From Lachnospiraceae bacterium MD308 (lineage in GTDB: Bacteria; Bacillota; Clostridia; Lachnospirales; Lachnospiraceae): a DNA stretch of 39,024 bases. Under the pieces are notes generated by a model, which was not told the DNA's origin, did not search any database, and worked only from the letters and a program-made list of their open reading frames with translations. The DNA lies in NCBI GenBank assembly GCA_010206225.2, contig VIQU02000035.1, forward strand, positions 1 to 39,024, given 5' to 3'. Position numbers and translations under genes: made by a program. Below, in pieces: positions 22,884 to 30,003 of this stretch (position 1 is the first letter of the stretch; each line of letters opens with the position of its first letter).

Positions 22884-25055
22884 TTAATTTACATATTGCT
22901 GGATCAGCGGCCATACATCCGACGACTCTTGCCCCAGCGCCCATGCGGCGCTTCCTGCAAGTCCGTATTCTTTCATGAGTTTTAACTTCGGCTCCAACGA
23001 TTTCACATCCTCCAGCCAGATTTTATATGTCGTATCTCCATCTGTCCATGTCGCGAAATTCTGTTTTGCCTCTTCATCCCACGTGATGTCCGCCCCGGCC
23101 TCTGTCACTTTTTCTTTTGCTTTTGACATGCCGTATGCCTCACTCTTTACCTCAGTCGCATATTGCGCCGCTTCGGTTCCCTGATCTTTCGCAAGCTGCT
23201 CCTGTGTCTTTGGTTTCTCGCTCCATAGGCGGGTGAAAAACGGCACCCCGCTGATCACTTTCTCCGCCGGTACTTCTTTCAGCGTCTCCTCAATTCCTTC
23301 CTGAACAAAATTATAAGAAGAGACTGAGCCCGCCTCGGGCGAACCGCCGTGATGCTCATCATATCCCATAATGATCACGTAATCCGCAAACACTCCCTGC
23401 TCCTTCCGGTTATATTGCATATTGTAATTCTTTGGAACATAGTTGTCTACAGATAATACCAAAGCACTTTGCCTGCATCTAACAGACAGTTCACGGATAA
23501 ACTGGATATAGTGCTCACCGCACTCTTCCGATACTTTTTCAAAGTCAACATTAATACCTGCGATATTCGTCTGCAGCGCATCTGAAATCAATTGATTGAT
23601 CAGCTTCTCACGTTTTGACGTCGAACTTAAAAGCTCATAGGTCTCACTCTGCGAATTAATCCCGCCATCAAAATCTCTTACTGTGGCCCACACATCCACT
23701 TTTAACTGACGTGCCTTTTCCACATAATCTGCCGATGAGAGAGATTCCAAATCACCATCCGTATTCTTCACATGATACCATGTCGGCGCAATCGTTGTAA
23801 GACCTTTTGTCTCTGCTATCTTATCTAGCACATTATTATTCGCCTCACGGTTCGTTACGTTATGCCATACTAAATTAACGGTATAATCCAATGAAATATT
23901 CGTATAATCTGGTTCCTCGAATTTTCTGGCAAGCTTCTTTTTCTCGGTTTCCTTCAGCGCACTGTTTTTAACATAACCGATAAAACCGTCTTTCGTGCGG
24001 ACTTTTTTCCAGTTTTCTTCTTCTTCAAGAACGACAACCTCATCCTTTTTCTTAACTTCTGACAGGACAGGGCTTTTCACTCCTCCCCGATAACGAACCT
24101 GTGTATTTTTCTTCACCTGTGCAACAGGAGTCTCCCCCCATTCACTGACAATCATCACACGTCCTGGATTTTCATATACCGCGTAATCAATATTCATGTA
24201 CTGCTGAATAAAGTCAAGAGCAATGTATGCTGTGCTTCCTTCGGTTTTTAAAATAACGTAGTCTTCACTGTTCTTATCGTTTGAAACCATATAATCTTTG
24301 CTGCCGACTTCTACAGACACAATATCCTTAGGCAGAGTATAAAGAAGTTTATTCTCTTTAGAGTCCCAGTAAAACCGGTTGCTGATATGATCCCGCACCG
24401 TCTCATACTGGACATAAGCCTTACCCTCCGAAATCATCCCGTGCGGTTCTGTAATCTCATTATTAATTGTAATAGCAAGCTGTCCTTCCTTTTCTATTCC
24501 ATAATATTCTTTCAAGTCTGCTTTTTCTTTAGACGGGCTGTATTTCTTCCATAAAAATGCACCCACCACTGCAGCTATTAACAATATAACAAAAAGGATC
24601 ATCTTCAATACGAGATTTCTCTTTCTTCTTCTTCGGTTCTGTTTTCTTCTTGCCTGTCTGCCTCCGTCTGACGAACGCCTCTGCCGGCGCCTTACCGGAA
24701 CTTCACTTCCTTCCGGCCTTCTTCTCTCCACAGAGCTTCCGCCCTCTTCCGGCCTTCTTCTCTCCGTAGAAATTCTGGCTCCTTCCGGCCTTCTTCTCTC
24801 CGCAGAGACCTTATTTCCTTCCGGTCTCCTGCGCTTTGCCGTTGTCCCGGCACTCCCGGTTGTTCTGCGTCTCGCACCCTGTATGTCTGAAAGCCTGCCC
24901 ACAGAAGCTTGATCTCCCGCCGCTCTTCTTCTGACTGTCCTTTGTCCAGGCATTGCTCTTTTGGCTGTTTGCCCTTCTGATATTCCGATATCCTCAGAAG
25001 TATTTTTTGTCGGCTGATTCGAATTTGTGCGGCTTAATTTCTCATTTTCTTCCAT
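22884..25055 (-). CDS. Membrane-anchored GH18-family protein with SH3 domain (YaaH/SleL-like)
   Basis: The 723-residue protein probably acts on peptidoglycan or spore cortex from outside the membrane. Residues 1-148 are a strongly basic cytoplasmic tail containing four 12-residue repeats of RRRPEG type (75-116), and one membrane helix follows at 149-168. About 185-305 looks like a copper-amine-oxidase-N-like stalk domain. About 315-370 is an SH3b domain (VRTKDGFIGYVKNS). The GH18 barrel from about 385 to the end has the catalytic DxE as NVDFE (D504, E506). AGGAGGT precedes the ATG. It heads the group cwlD-sua5-dCMP deaminase. Confidence 0.9.
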   Translation of the reverse strand: MEENEKLSRTNSNQPTKNTSEDIGISEGQTAKRAMPGQRTVRRRAAGDQASVGRLSDIQGARRRTTGSAGTTAKRRRPEGNKVSAERRRPEGARISTERRRPEEGGSSVERRRPEGSEVPVRRRQRRSSDGGRQARRKQNRRRRKRNLVLKMILFVILLIAAVVGAFLWKKYSPSKEKADLKEYYGIEKEGQLAITINNEITEPHGMISEGKAYVQYETVRDHISNRFYWDSKENKLLYTLPKDIVSVEVGSKDYMVSNDKNSEDYVILKTEGSTAYIALDFIQQYMNIDYAVYENPGRVMIVSEWGETPVAQVKKNTQVRYRGGVKSPVLSEVKKKDEVVVLEEEENWKKVRTKDGFIGYVKNSALKETEKKKLARKFEEPDYTNISLDYTVNLVWHNVTNREANNNVLDKIAETKGLTTIAPTWYHVKNTDGDLESLSSADYVEKARQLKVDVWATVRDFDGGINSQSETYELLSSTSKREKLINQLISDALQTNIAGINVDFEKVSEECGEHYIQFIRELSVRCRQSALVLSVDNYVPKNYNMQYNRKEQGVFADYVIIMGYDEHHGGSPEAGSVSSYNFVQEGIEETLKEVPAEKVISGVPFFTRLWSEKPKTQEQLAKDQGTEAAQYATEVKSEAYGMSKAKEKVTEAGADITWDEEAKQNFATWTDGDTTYKIWLEDVKSLEPKLKLMKEYGLAGSAAWALGQESSDVWPLIQQYVN
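24693..24836 (-). repeat. Four 36-bp in-frame repeats encoding RRRPEG units
   Basis: The period is 36 bp (12 residues) and each unit starts with Lys/Glu-Arg-Arg-Arg-Pro-Glu. The copies diverge mainly in the last four residues. They encode part of the basic cytoplasmic tail of the GH18 protein and are not a CRISPR array. Confidence 0.85.
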
Positions 25056-25077
25056 GCTGCACCTCCTACCCGAACCT

Positions 25078-25106
25078 ATTATAACAATAATTGTGACCTA
25101 CGTCAT
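25078..25106 (-). promoter_or_regulatory. Promoter of the GH18 gene
   Basis: ATGACG (25101-25106) and TATAAT (25078-25083) are spaced 17 bp apart on the minus strand, about 23 bp before the start codon. Confidence 0.55.
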
Positions 25107-25150
25107 TATTTATTTCGACATTTTTCTTTTTATTTGAGGGGTATTTACGC

Positions 25151-25375
25151 TCATTTTTGTATAATAACGTCCGTAAAACACAGCTCTTTGATATCTCCCT
25201 TCTCATTCATAACATAATCACGCATATAAATTACATCTTCTCGCAGAATATGCGCCTGAACAACCTGCATAGGACTCGCCGCCAATCCATTCAGCGTAAT
25301 GTCAACGCCTTTCTTTTCATAGCCGTTCAGTTCCGTAAAGAGATTCTGGACATCCTTTTTTTCGTACCCACTCAT
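25151..25375 (-). CDS. Small hypothetical protein
   Basis: I do not recognise this 74-residue protein. It starts MSGYEKKDVQNLF and contains ITLNGLAASPMQVVQAHIL and IYMRDYVMNEKGDI. It has no signal peptide or membrane helix and is mildly charged. The ATG at 25375 has a strong AGGAGG site six bases upstream; an in-frame start at 25501 would add 42 implausible residues. It is followed by the GH18 gene 95 bp away on the same strand, with that gene's own promoter in the gap. Confidence 0.65.
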   Translation of the reverse strand: MSGYEKKDVQNLFTELNGYEKKGVDITLNGLAASPMQVVQAHILREDVIYMRDYVMNEKGDIKELCFTDVIIQK

Positions 25376-25769
25376 TTTTTTCCTCCTCCTCAATGCATTG
25401 CGATGATAACCACATCCATTTCCACATATATTAAAACCAGAAGAAAAGTGTTGTGATACATTTTCTAAATTCAAAAAACTAAAAGATAGCCTGCTTTGCA
25501 TATACTTTATTTTTAGTAAGTTTATTTTCTGTAAATGATTGCTTTGTGATACTTGTGTCGAATTGACATCTCTGATTGTTTTCTGATTGTTTACATTGAT
25601 AATTTACTAGATATTACATTGAGAAAAAGTAAATTCGTGAAATTCTCCCTCCTTTGTTCTAAGAACGTGGTTATCAGGGAAAACTATCTCTTAGTGTTAT
25701 TATTATATCCGATAGAAACATGTAAAGCAAGCACTTTTTTATTTTATACTTATTTTATTAAACCTATTA
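25376..25769. other. Intergenic region with no supported gene
   Basis: This AT-rich gap lies between the divergent small hypothetical gene and mecA. I see no coding frame with a start site and no strong stem-loop. The upstream signals of the small gene must lie here but are not clear. Confidence 0.5.
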
Positions 25770-25799
25770 TTGAACATTCCGCATTCCCTATGCTATACT
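25770..25799 (+). promoter_or_regulatory. Promoter of mecA
   Basis: TTGAAC (25770-25775) and TATACT (25794-25799) are 18 bp apart, with a TG one base before the -10 box (extended -10). It lies 23 bp before the start codon. Confidence 0.65.
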
Positions 25800-25822
25800 A
25801 AATTAGAAGGAAGTGATAAATT

Positions 25823-26557
25823 ATGAAGATTGAGAAGATCAACGATAATCAGATACGCTGTACTCTCACACGGACTGATTTGGCTGAACGCCAGCTTCAA
25901 TTAAGCGAACTGGCTTATGGAACCGAAAAAGCAAAATCACTTTTCCATGATATGATGCAACAGGCGGCATACGAATTTGGTTTTGAGGCAGAAGATATTC
26001 CTTTAATGATAGAAGCCATTCCTGCCTCCGCCGATTCTATTGTACTGATAATTACTAAAGTGGAAGACCCAGATGAACTTGATACCCGGTTTTCAAAATT
26101 TGCACCTTCTCCGTCCGACGAATTCGGACATAAAAAGTATGAAGCACTTGATAAACTTGAAGGAGCAGAAACCCTGTTAAATCTTCTGGGAAAAGTGAAA
26201 GAAAAAATGGAGGCCGTAAAAGAAGCTGCTTCTGAGAAGCAGTCCGAAAAAGAAGAGAGTACGGTATCTCTCCGCTTATTCTCATTCGCAACTATGGAGC
26301 ATGTATTAAAGGCAGCGCAATTACTTGGCGGTATGTACCATGGTTCCAATACTCTTTATAAAGATACTGCCGAGAATATATACATCCTCGCAATTATGCA
26401 GAACGACCATTCAATTAACGACTTTAACCGAATCTGTAACATGCTCACAGAATTTGGGACTCTGGAGAAATCCTCCGGAGCTGCGTTAGCATTCTTGGAG
26501 GAACACTGTGAGCTGCTGGTTTCTAATAATGCAATTCAACAATTATGCGCCATTTAA
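25823..26557 (+). CDS. mecA: Adaptor protein MecA
   Basis: MecA adaptors bind substrates through the N-terminal domain and deliver them to the ClpC ATPase, with ClpP degrading the cargo. The 244 residues show the MecA layout: an N-terminal domain (MKIEKINDNQIRCTLT, LSELAYGTEKAKSLFHDMM), an acidic or Glu/Lys-rich linker (about 120-150), and a C-terminal ClpC-binding domain (LRLFSFATMEHVLKAAQLL, NDFNRICNMLTEFG). A GGAAGTG site lies eight bases before the ATG. It is a single-gene unit with its own promoter and terminator. Confidence 0.9.
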   Translation: MKIEKINDNQIRCTLTRTDLAERQLQLSELAYGTEKAKSLFHDMMQQAAYEFGFEAEDIPLMIEAIPASADSIVLIITKVEDPDELDTRFSKFAPSPSDEFGHKKYEALDKLEGAETLLNLLGKVKEKMEAVKEAASEKQSEKEESTVSLRLFSFATMEHVLKAAQLLGGMYHGSNTLYKDTAENIYILAIMQNDHSINDFNRICNMLTEFGTLEKSSGAALAFLEEHCELLVSNNAIQQLCAI

Positions 26558-26564
26558 AATCTAT

Positions 26565-26600
26565 AAAAAATGCTTCGGTAATTCATCCGAAGCATTTTTT
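26565..26600. terminator. Bidirectional terminator between mecA and the DUF1858 gene
   Basis: A perfect 14-bp stem (26565-26578 with 26587-26600) closes an 8-nt loop, with A-run and T-run forming the base of the stem. It serves both converging genes. Confidence 0.92.
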
Positions 26601-26608
26601 TACTTATC

Positions 26609-26833
26609 TTATTCTCCCAACGCGGCACCGATTGTCGCATTAAGCTTCGCAACCAGAAGATCCGGATCTACTCCATGCCCCATGGCGCCCTGCTCAATTG
26701 ATTCCATCTGGGAATGCGGACACCCAATACATCCCATCCCTGCTTCCATAAGATCATCCACAATCTTTGGACATTTCTCATAATATGTCATAAGCAGTTC
26801 ACCAAAAGTCATATCTTTAGAAACATGTGCCAT
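26609..26833 (-). CDS. DUF1858 domain protein
   Basis: The 74-residue soluble protein matches DUF1858: MTFGELLMTYYEKCPKIVDDL, then GMGCIGCPHSQMESIEQGA and a HGVDPDLLVAKLNATI tail. The conserved C-x2-C pair (GCIGC) suggests a redox or metal role; these proteins occur with hydrid cluster and disulfide enzymes, but the function is not established. The ATG at 26833 has AAGGAGGTG six bases upstream. An in-frame GTG at 26842 overlaps that ribosome site and is rejected. It is a single-gene unit with a strong promoter at 26867-26895. Confidence 0.88.
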   Translation of the reverse strand: MAHVSKDMTFGELLMTYYEKCPKIVDDLMEAGMGCIGCPHSQMESIEQGAMGHGVDPDLLVAKLNATIGAALGE

Positions 26834-26866
26834 ATATGACACCTCCTTTGTAATTCAGTATTATTC

Positions 26867-26895
26867 ATTATAGCTACTTTTATCCATTGTGTAAA
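26867..26895 (-). promoter_or_regulatory. Promoter of the DUF1858 gene
   Basis: TTTACA (26890-26895) and TATAAT (26867-26872) are exactly 17 bp apart on the minus strand. This is one of the best vegetative promoters in the window. Confidence 0.75.
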
Positions 26896-27045
26896 CATTT
26901 TTGTACAATTTCTTCTCAATATTTGACTACTTAGAAGTCAACATATTTTTTGATTTTTTTCTCTGAAACATCATTTTTATTATAACTCCACAAAACGTTC
27001 GTTCTTTTTTTACTCAAAATAATCCACCGTATTTTAACCTTTTTA

Positions 27046-27125
27046 TGTGGATAATGTGGATAAATTTTTAAAAACATTAATCTTTCCACCTTTTTTTATG
27101 GTTTTAGTGTGGATAACTTGGATAA
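27046..27125. promoter_or_regulatory. DnaA-box cluster in an AT-rich gap
   Basis: TGTGGATAA, the complement of the DnaA box TTATCCACA, occurs exactly at 27046-27054, immediately again at 27055-27063, and at 27108-27116. A weaker copy (two mismatches) is at 27117-27125, and imperfect copies in the opposite orientation are at 26880-26888 and 27020-27028. The flanks are very AT-rich. The gap 26834-27288 holds no gene. No dnaA or dnaN is nearby, so it may be a DnaA-titrating or regulatory site, not the main origin. Confidence 0.7.
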
Positions 27126-27213
27126 GTCCTTTTTCTTTTTTTATACATTTTTTTACAAATTTGTACAATTTGTACATTCTGCAAGTTTAATTTCATATGA
27201 TAACCTTCACATA

Positions 27214-27252
27214 AAAATTCAGGACAAGGCTTTTCACCCTATCCTGAATTTT
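27214..27252 (-). terminator. Terminator of the NlpC/P60 gene
   Basis: A perfect 11-bp stem (27214-27224 with 27242-27252) encloses a 17-nt loop; on the minus strand it ends in a short T-run. It lies 36 bp after the stop codon. Confidence 0.8.
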
Positions 27253-27288
27253 AACGCTTTCAAATCATAAAAGTCTTGATCCGCCGTA

Positions 27289-28263
27289 TTACAATATCCT
27301 TCTTACTGTAATAATATTTGCATAAGTGGCAGACAATACCCCAATACCTTTTGAACGATTGATCGCATTTACAATCTGTCCGTCTCCCATATAGATTCCT
27401 ACATGCCCATCGTAGCAGATTACATCCCCCGGAATAGCTTCGCTATAGCTTACTCCTGTTCCTGCGCCCCGCATCTGGCCGGAAGTTCTTGGCAGACTGA
27501 CGCCAAAATGTTTATACACTGACTGCACAAATCCAGAACAGTCCGCTCCATTTGTCAAGCTTGTACCTCCCCATACATATGGGTTTCCAATAAACTGACA
27601 GGCATAATCTACAATTGCTTGTCCTGAGCCAGCTTTTTCTTTTGCTTCCTCTTCAGCCTTCTTTCTGGCTTCTTCCTCTCTCCTGCGTGCCTCTTCAGCT
27701 TCCTTTTCAAGTCTGGCTTCCTCTTCTTCTTTTGATTCTGCATATTCAAATATTTGCTCTGGTTTTTCTAAAACCTCTTCTTTTTCAGGATTTTCTTTTT
27801 CTATCTTTTTTTTCTCAAGCCTTTTTTCTTGTTTTTTCTTGACAATCTTCTGTGCTTTTTCTTCTGCTTTTTTCCCTACTGTAATATATTTAGAATATAC
27901 ATAACCGGTAACACTTCCTGACTGTACTTTTGTCCACTCGTCCACCGGCCCCATAATTTTGGCTGCATCATCGGGGTATAATTTGCCCACCCATTCACTT
28001 TCCGTCGTAGGTTCGCTTCTAATATAAAGAAATGTCTCTACGTCGGCAAATGCCATATCTAAATACTCACCCTTCTTTGTCGGCACCAGATATTTTTCAA
28101 TCTCTATCTCCTTTCCTGAAGAATAACAATGATCCAGCACCTCTTCAATTCCCACACTTGGCAGTTCACTTTGCGTATCTGCTGCCTTCGCCGTCACAGG
28201 AAGCAACATGGCGGCTCCTGAAAAAGTAACTAAGAACAATCCTTTCTTAAGATTAGAATACAT
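27289..28263 (-). CDS. Secreted SH3-NlpC/P60 peptidoglycan endopeptidase
   Basis: The enzyme cuts stem-peptide bonds of peptidoglycan outside the cell. A signal peptide (residues 1-27, ending AKA) is followed by an SH3-like domain (about 75-130: FLYIRSEPTTESEWVGKL, GYVYSKYITVG). A long Glu/Lys/Arg-rich coiled coil spans about 130-212. The C-terminal NlpC/P60 domain has catalytic Cys in GADCSGFVQSVYKHFG, His in GHVGIYMG, and a third residue near NAINRS. At 324 residues it is of normal size. AGGAGG lies six bases before the ATG. A near-consensus promoter and a WalR-like site lie upstream. Confidence 0.93.
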   Translation of the reverse strand: MYSNLKKGLFLVTFSGAAMLLPVTAKAADTQSELPSVGIEEVLDHCYSSGKEIEIEKYLVPTKKGEYLDMAFADVETFLYIRSEPTTESEWVGKLYPDDAAKIMGPVDEWTKVQSGSVTGYVYSKYITVGKKAEEKAQKIVKKKQEKRLEKKKIEKENPEKEEVLEKPEQIFEYAESKEEEEARLEKEAEEARRREEEARKKAEEEAKEKAGSGQAIVDYACQFIGNPYVWGGTSLTNGADCSGFVQSVYKHFGVSLPRTSGQMRGAGTGVSYSEAIPGDVICYDGHVGIYMGDGQIVNAINRSKGIGVLSATYANIITVRRIL

Positions 28264-28300
28264 AAATAACCTCCTTTATGTTTTCTTATCTTTTGTAAAT

Positions 28301-28317
28301 ATTACAGAATTGTTACA
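28301..28317 (-). promoter_or_regulatory. WalR(YycF)-like binding site before the NlpC/P60 gene
   Basis: On the minus strand the site reads TGTAAC, five bases, TGTAAT, which fits the published WalR pattern TGT(A/T)A(A/T/C)-N5-TGT(A/T)A(A/T/C). It begins 14 bp after the -10 box, which would favour repression. More TGTAA-type half-sites lie at 28424-28452, but with different spacing. Confidence 0.5.
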
Positions 28318-28331
28318 TACGTTACGCCCTA

Positions 28332-28359
28332 ATTATAACATGACATTTTTACCTGTCAA
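28332..28359 (-). promoter_or_regulatory. Promoter of the NlpC/P60 gene
   Basis: A perfect TTGACA (28354-28359) and a perfect TATAAT (28332-28337) are separated by 16 bp on the minus strand, with TG one base before the -10 box. Confidence 0.75.
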
Positions 28360-28464
28360 GCGTATAAATCAATATTTTATATACATATTCTTCCAAATCC
28401 TCTAATATTATTACCATTTTTTTACATTTAAATGTTACAAATTGTTACATACAAAAATATTTTG

Positions 28465-28493
28465 TTGACAAAAACATCCCATCCATGTATGCT
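28465..28493 (+). promoter_or_regulatory. Promoter of the perR-like gene
   Basis: A perfect TTGACA (28465-28470) and TATGCT (28488-28493) are 17 bp apart. The expected start point lies inside the Per box that follows. Confidence 0.7.
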
Positions 28494-28495
28494 AA

Positions 28496-28510
28496 TTATA
28501 ATAATTATTA
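28496..28510 (+). promoter_or_regulatory. Per box-like operator before perR
   Basis: The 15-bp site matches the Per box TTATAAT-N-ATTATAA at all but one position. It follows the -10 box directly, so bound repressor would block transcription, consistent with autoregulation. Confidence 0.7.
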
Positions 28511-28537
28511 TCATTATTATTTGAAAGGAGATTCTGC

Positions 28538-28939
28538 ATGGCTATATTAAAATACAGTCGCCAGAGAGCTTCTATCCAAGAATATCTCTTGCAAACTCAT
28601 GAACATCCGACTGCTGATACCGTATATCTGCATGTAAAAAAAGAATTTCCAAACATCAGCCTCGGTACTGTATACCGTAATCTCAATCTTCTTGCCGATA
28701 TGGGAGAAGCGCAGAAAATACCGACTTCACACGGCGGCGACCGCTTTGACGGGCGAACAGACTTTCATTACCATGTAATATGTAACGCCTGCGGAAATGT
28801 ATCCGATCTGGAACTCTCTCCCGAACATATTACAAAGATCAACCAGCTTGCCGACCGCCATTTTGACGGACAGATAGATTCACATACCATGATATTTAAC
28901 GGGATCTGTTCACATTGTCTTAGTAAGAAAATGAAATAA
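28538..28939 (+). CDS. perR: Fur family regulator, PerR-like
   Basis: The 133-residue protein has the Fur/PerR winged helix (HPTADTVYLHVKKEFPNISLGTVYRNLNLLADMGE at about 22-57). The dimerisation domain holds metal-site residues HYHVICNACG and a second C-x2-C (CSHC), together the structural zinc site. A peroxide-sensing role is inferred from the Per-box operator and the reverse rubrerythrin gene next door; Fur or Zur function cannot be excluded from sequence alone. A GAAAGGAG site lies seven bases before the ATG. It is transcribed toward the rubrerythrin gene, which has its own promoter. Confidence 0.87.
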   Translation: MAILKYSRQRASIQEYLLQTHEHPTADTVYLHVKKEFPNISLGTVYRNLNLLADMGEAQKIPTSHGGDRFDGRTDFHYHVICNACGNVSDLELSPEHITKINQLADRHFDGQIDSHTMIFNGICSHCLSKKMK

Positions 28940-28961
28940 ATATAAAATCATGAATTGCCGA

Positions 28962-28990
28962 TTGACAAGCATAAATAACTATGATAACTT
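28962..28990 (+). promoter_or_regulatory. Promoter of the reverse rubrerythrin gene
   Basis: A perfect TTGACA (28962-28967) and TAACTT (28985-28990) are 17 bp apart, with TG one base before the weak -10 box. Confidence 0.55.
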
Positions 28991-29017
28991 AATATCAGTA
29001 ACTATTACTGATATTAA
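28989..29017 (+). promoter_or_regulatory. Perfect 12-bp inverted repeat at the rubrerythrin promoter
   Basis: Positions 28989-29000 are exactly complementary to 29006-29017 around 5 bases. The repeat starts in the -10 box and covers the expected transcription start, the position of a repressor operator. It differs from the Per box ahead of perR, so another factor or a variant PerR site is possible. Confidence 0.65.
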
Positions 29018-29048
29018 ATAAATTTTATAAAAGAAAAGGAGAAAAATC

Positions 29049-29591
29049 ATGAAAAAATTTGTATGTAGTGTTTGTGGTTATGTTCACGAAGGAGATTCTG
29101 CACCGGAGAAATGTCCACAGTGCGGCGTTGGAGCTGACAAGTTCACAGAGCAGGCAGAAGGTTTAAGCTGGGCTGCGGAGCATGTTGTAGGTGTGGCTCA
29201 AGGTGTAAGCGAAGATATAATTGAAGACTTAAGAGCGAATTTCAACGGAGAATGCTCAGAGGTTGGTATGTATCTCGCTATGGCAAGAGTTGCTCACAGA
29301 GAAGGTTATCCAGAAATCGGATTATATTGGGAGAAGGCTGCTTATGAAGAAGCAGAGCATGCTGCTAAATTTGCAGAATTACTTGGCGAGGTAGTAACTG
29401 ACAGCACAAAGAAGAATCTTGAGATGAGAGTTGCTGCTGAGAACGGTGCTACAGCAGGCAAGTTTGACCTTGCAAAACGTGCTAAAGCTGCCAACCTTGA
29501 CGCTATTCATGATACAGTGCATGAGATGGCCAGAGATGAGGCTAGACATGGAAAAGCTTTCGAAGGACTTCTTAAGAGATACTTCGGCTAA
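29049..29591 (+). CDS. Reverse rubrerythrin (peroxide-scavenging)
   Basis: The N-terminal rubredoxin-like iron site appears as [27 protein letters not shown] at residues 2-28, with two C-x2-C pairs, followed by a four-helix diiron domain. The helix ligands are visible as [37 protein letters not shown] and [12 protein letters not shown]. This domain order is reversed relative to classical rubrerythrin, and such proteins reduce H2O2 or O2 in Clostridia. At 180 residues it has normal length. A GGAG site lies seven bases before the ATG. It stands alone between its promoter and a strong terminator. Base use looks highly expressed, with rather uniform codons. Confidence 0.93.
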   Translation: MKKFVCSVCGYVHEGDSAPEKCPQCGVGADKFTEQAEGLSWAAEHVVGVAQGVSEDIIEDLRANFNGECSEVGMYLAMARVAHREGYPEIGLYWEKAAYEEAEHAAKFAELLGEVVTDSTKKNLEMRVAAENGATAGKFDLAKRAKAANLDAIHDTVHEMARDEARHGKAFEGLLKRYFG

Positions 29592-29622
29592 GAGGAAAAC
29601 GGCATAAAATAAGACTTTTTAG

Positions 29623-29656
29623 GAGGATGGACAAGTTGTTGTCTGTCCTCTTTTTT
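29623..29656 (+). terminator. Terminator of the rubrerythrin gene
   Basis: A 12-bp stem (29623-29634 with 29639-29650, two wobble pairs) with a 4-nt loop is followed by six T residues. Confidence 0.92.
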
Positions 29657-29940
29657 GCTTTAAAACAAGGGATTCCCGTTGTCTGGTTTGGGACAAGTTT
29701 GGGACTTCCATATTAATCTGGAAATATTCTTCCTAGAATTGGGACTTGATATCTCTTTAACAGACCCTCGGAAGCCTTGCTGTGTCTGCCGTTGCTAAGA
29801 GATATGGTAAAATTGGAAACATATCATTAAATAAATGTATCCCTTGAAGCTGCCTGTCGAAAACCATCTGTATCTTTCGTGGTATAACAGCCAATAATCC
29901 TGTTATTTTCAATATTTACGTGATTTGCGAAATTTTTATA
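29657..29940. other. Gene-free stretch with TTTGGGAC repeats
   Basis: No supported gene is present. TTTGGGAC occurs at 29687-29694 and 29698-29705 (period 11), and ATTGGGAC at 29738-29745. Such repeats recall arm-type integrase sites near integrated elements, but no integrase is visible. A short open frame near 29766-29840 lacks a start site. Confidence 0.35.
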
Positions 29941-29941
29941 C

Positions 29942-29970
29942 TGGTCAAACAAACGGATTTGATATATGAT
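29942..29970 (+). promoter_or_regulatory. Possible promoter of the CapA-like gene
   Basis: TGGTCA (29942-29947) and TATGAT (29965-29970) are 17 bp apart, and the -35 box is a weak match. Confidence 0.4.
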
Positions 29971-30003
29971 TAAAATGTACTTTAGAAGACTGGAGGATTT
30001 GAT

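Noticed and set aside
24693-24836. 36-bp repeats that could suggest a CRISPR array
   Set aside because: The repeats are contiguous, diverge in frame, and encode RRRPEG units within a clear protein; there are no spacers of even length and no cas genes.
26834-27288. Main chromosomal origin
   Set aside because: The DnaA boxes and AT-rich flank fit, but no dnaA, dnaN, rpmH or gyrB gene is in the window, so only a DnaA-box cluster is claimed.
29766-29840. Short open frame reading LGSLAVSAVAKRYGKIGN
   Set aside because: Only about 25 residues between stops, with no start site; it could be a decayed gene piece but cannot be identified.
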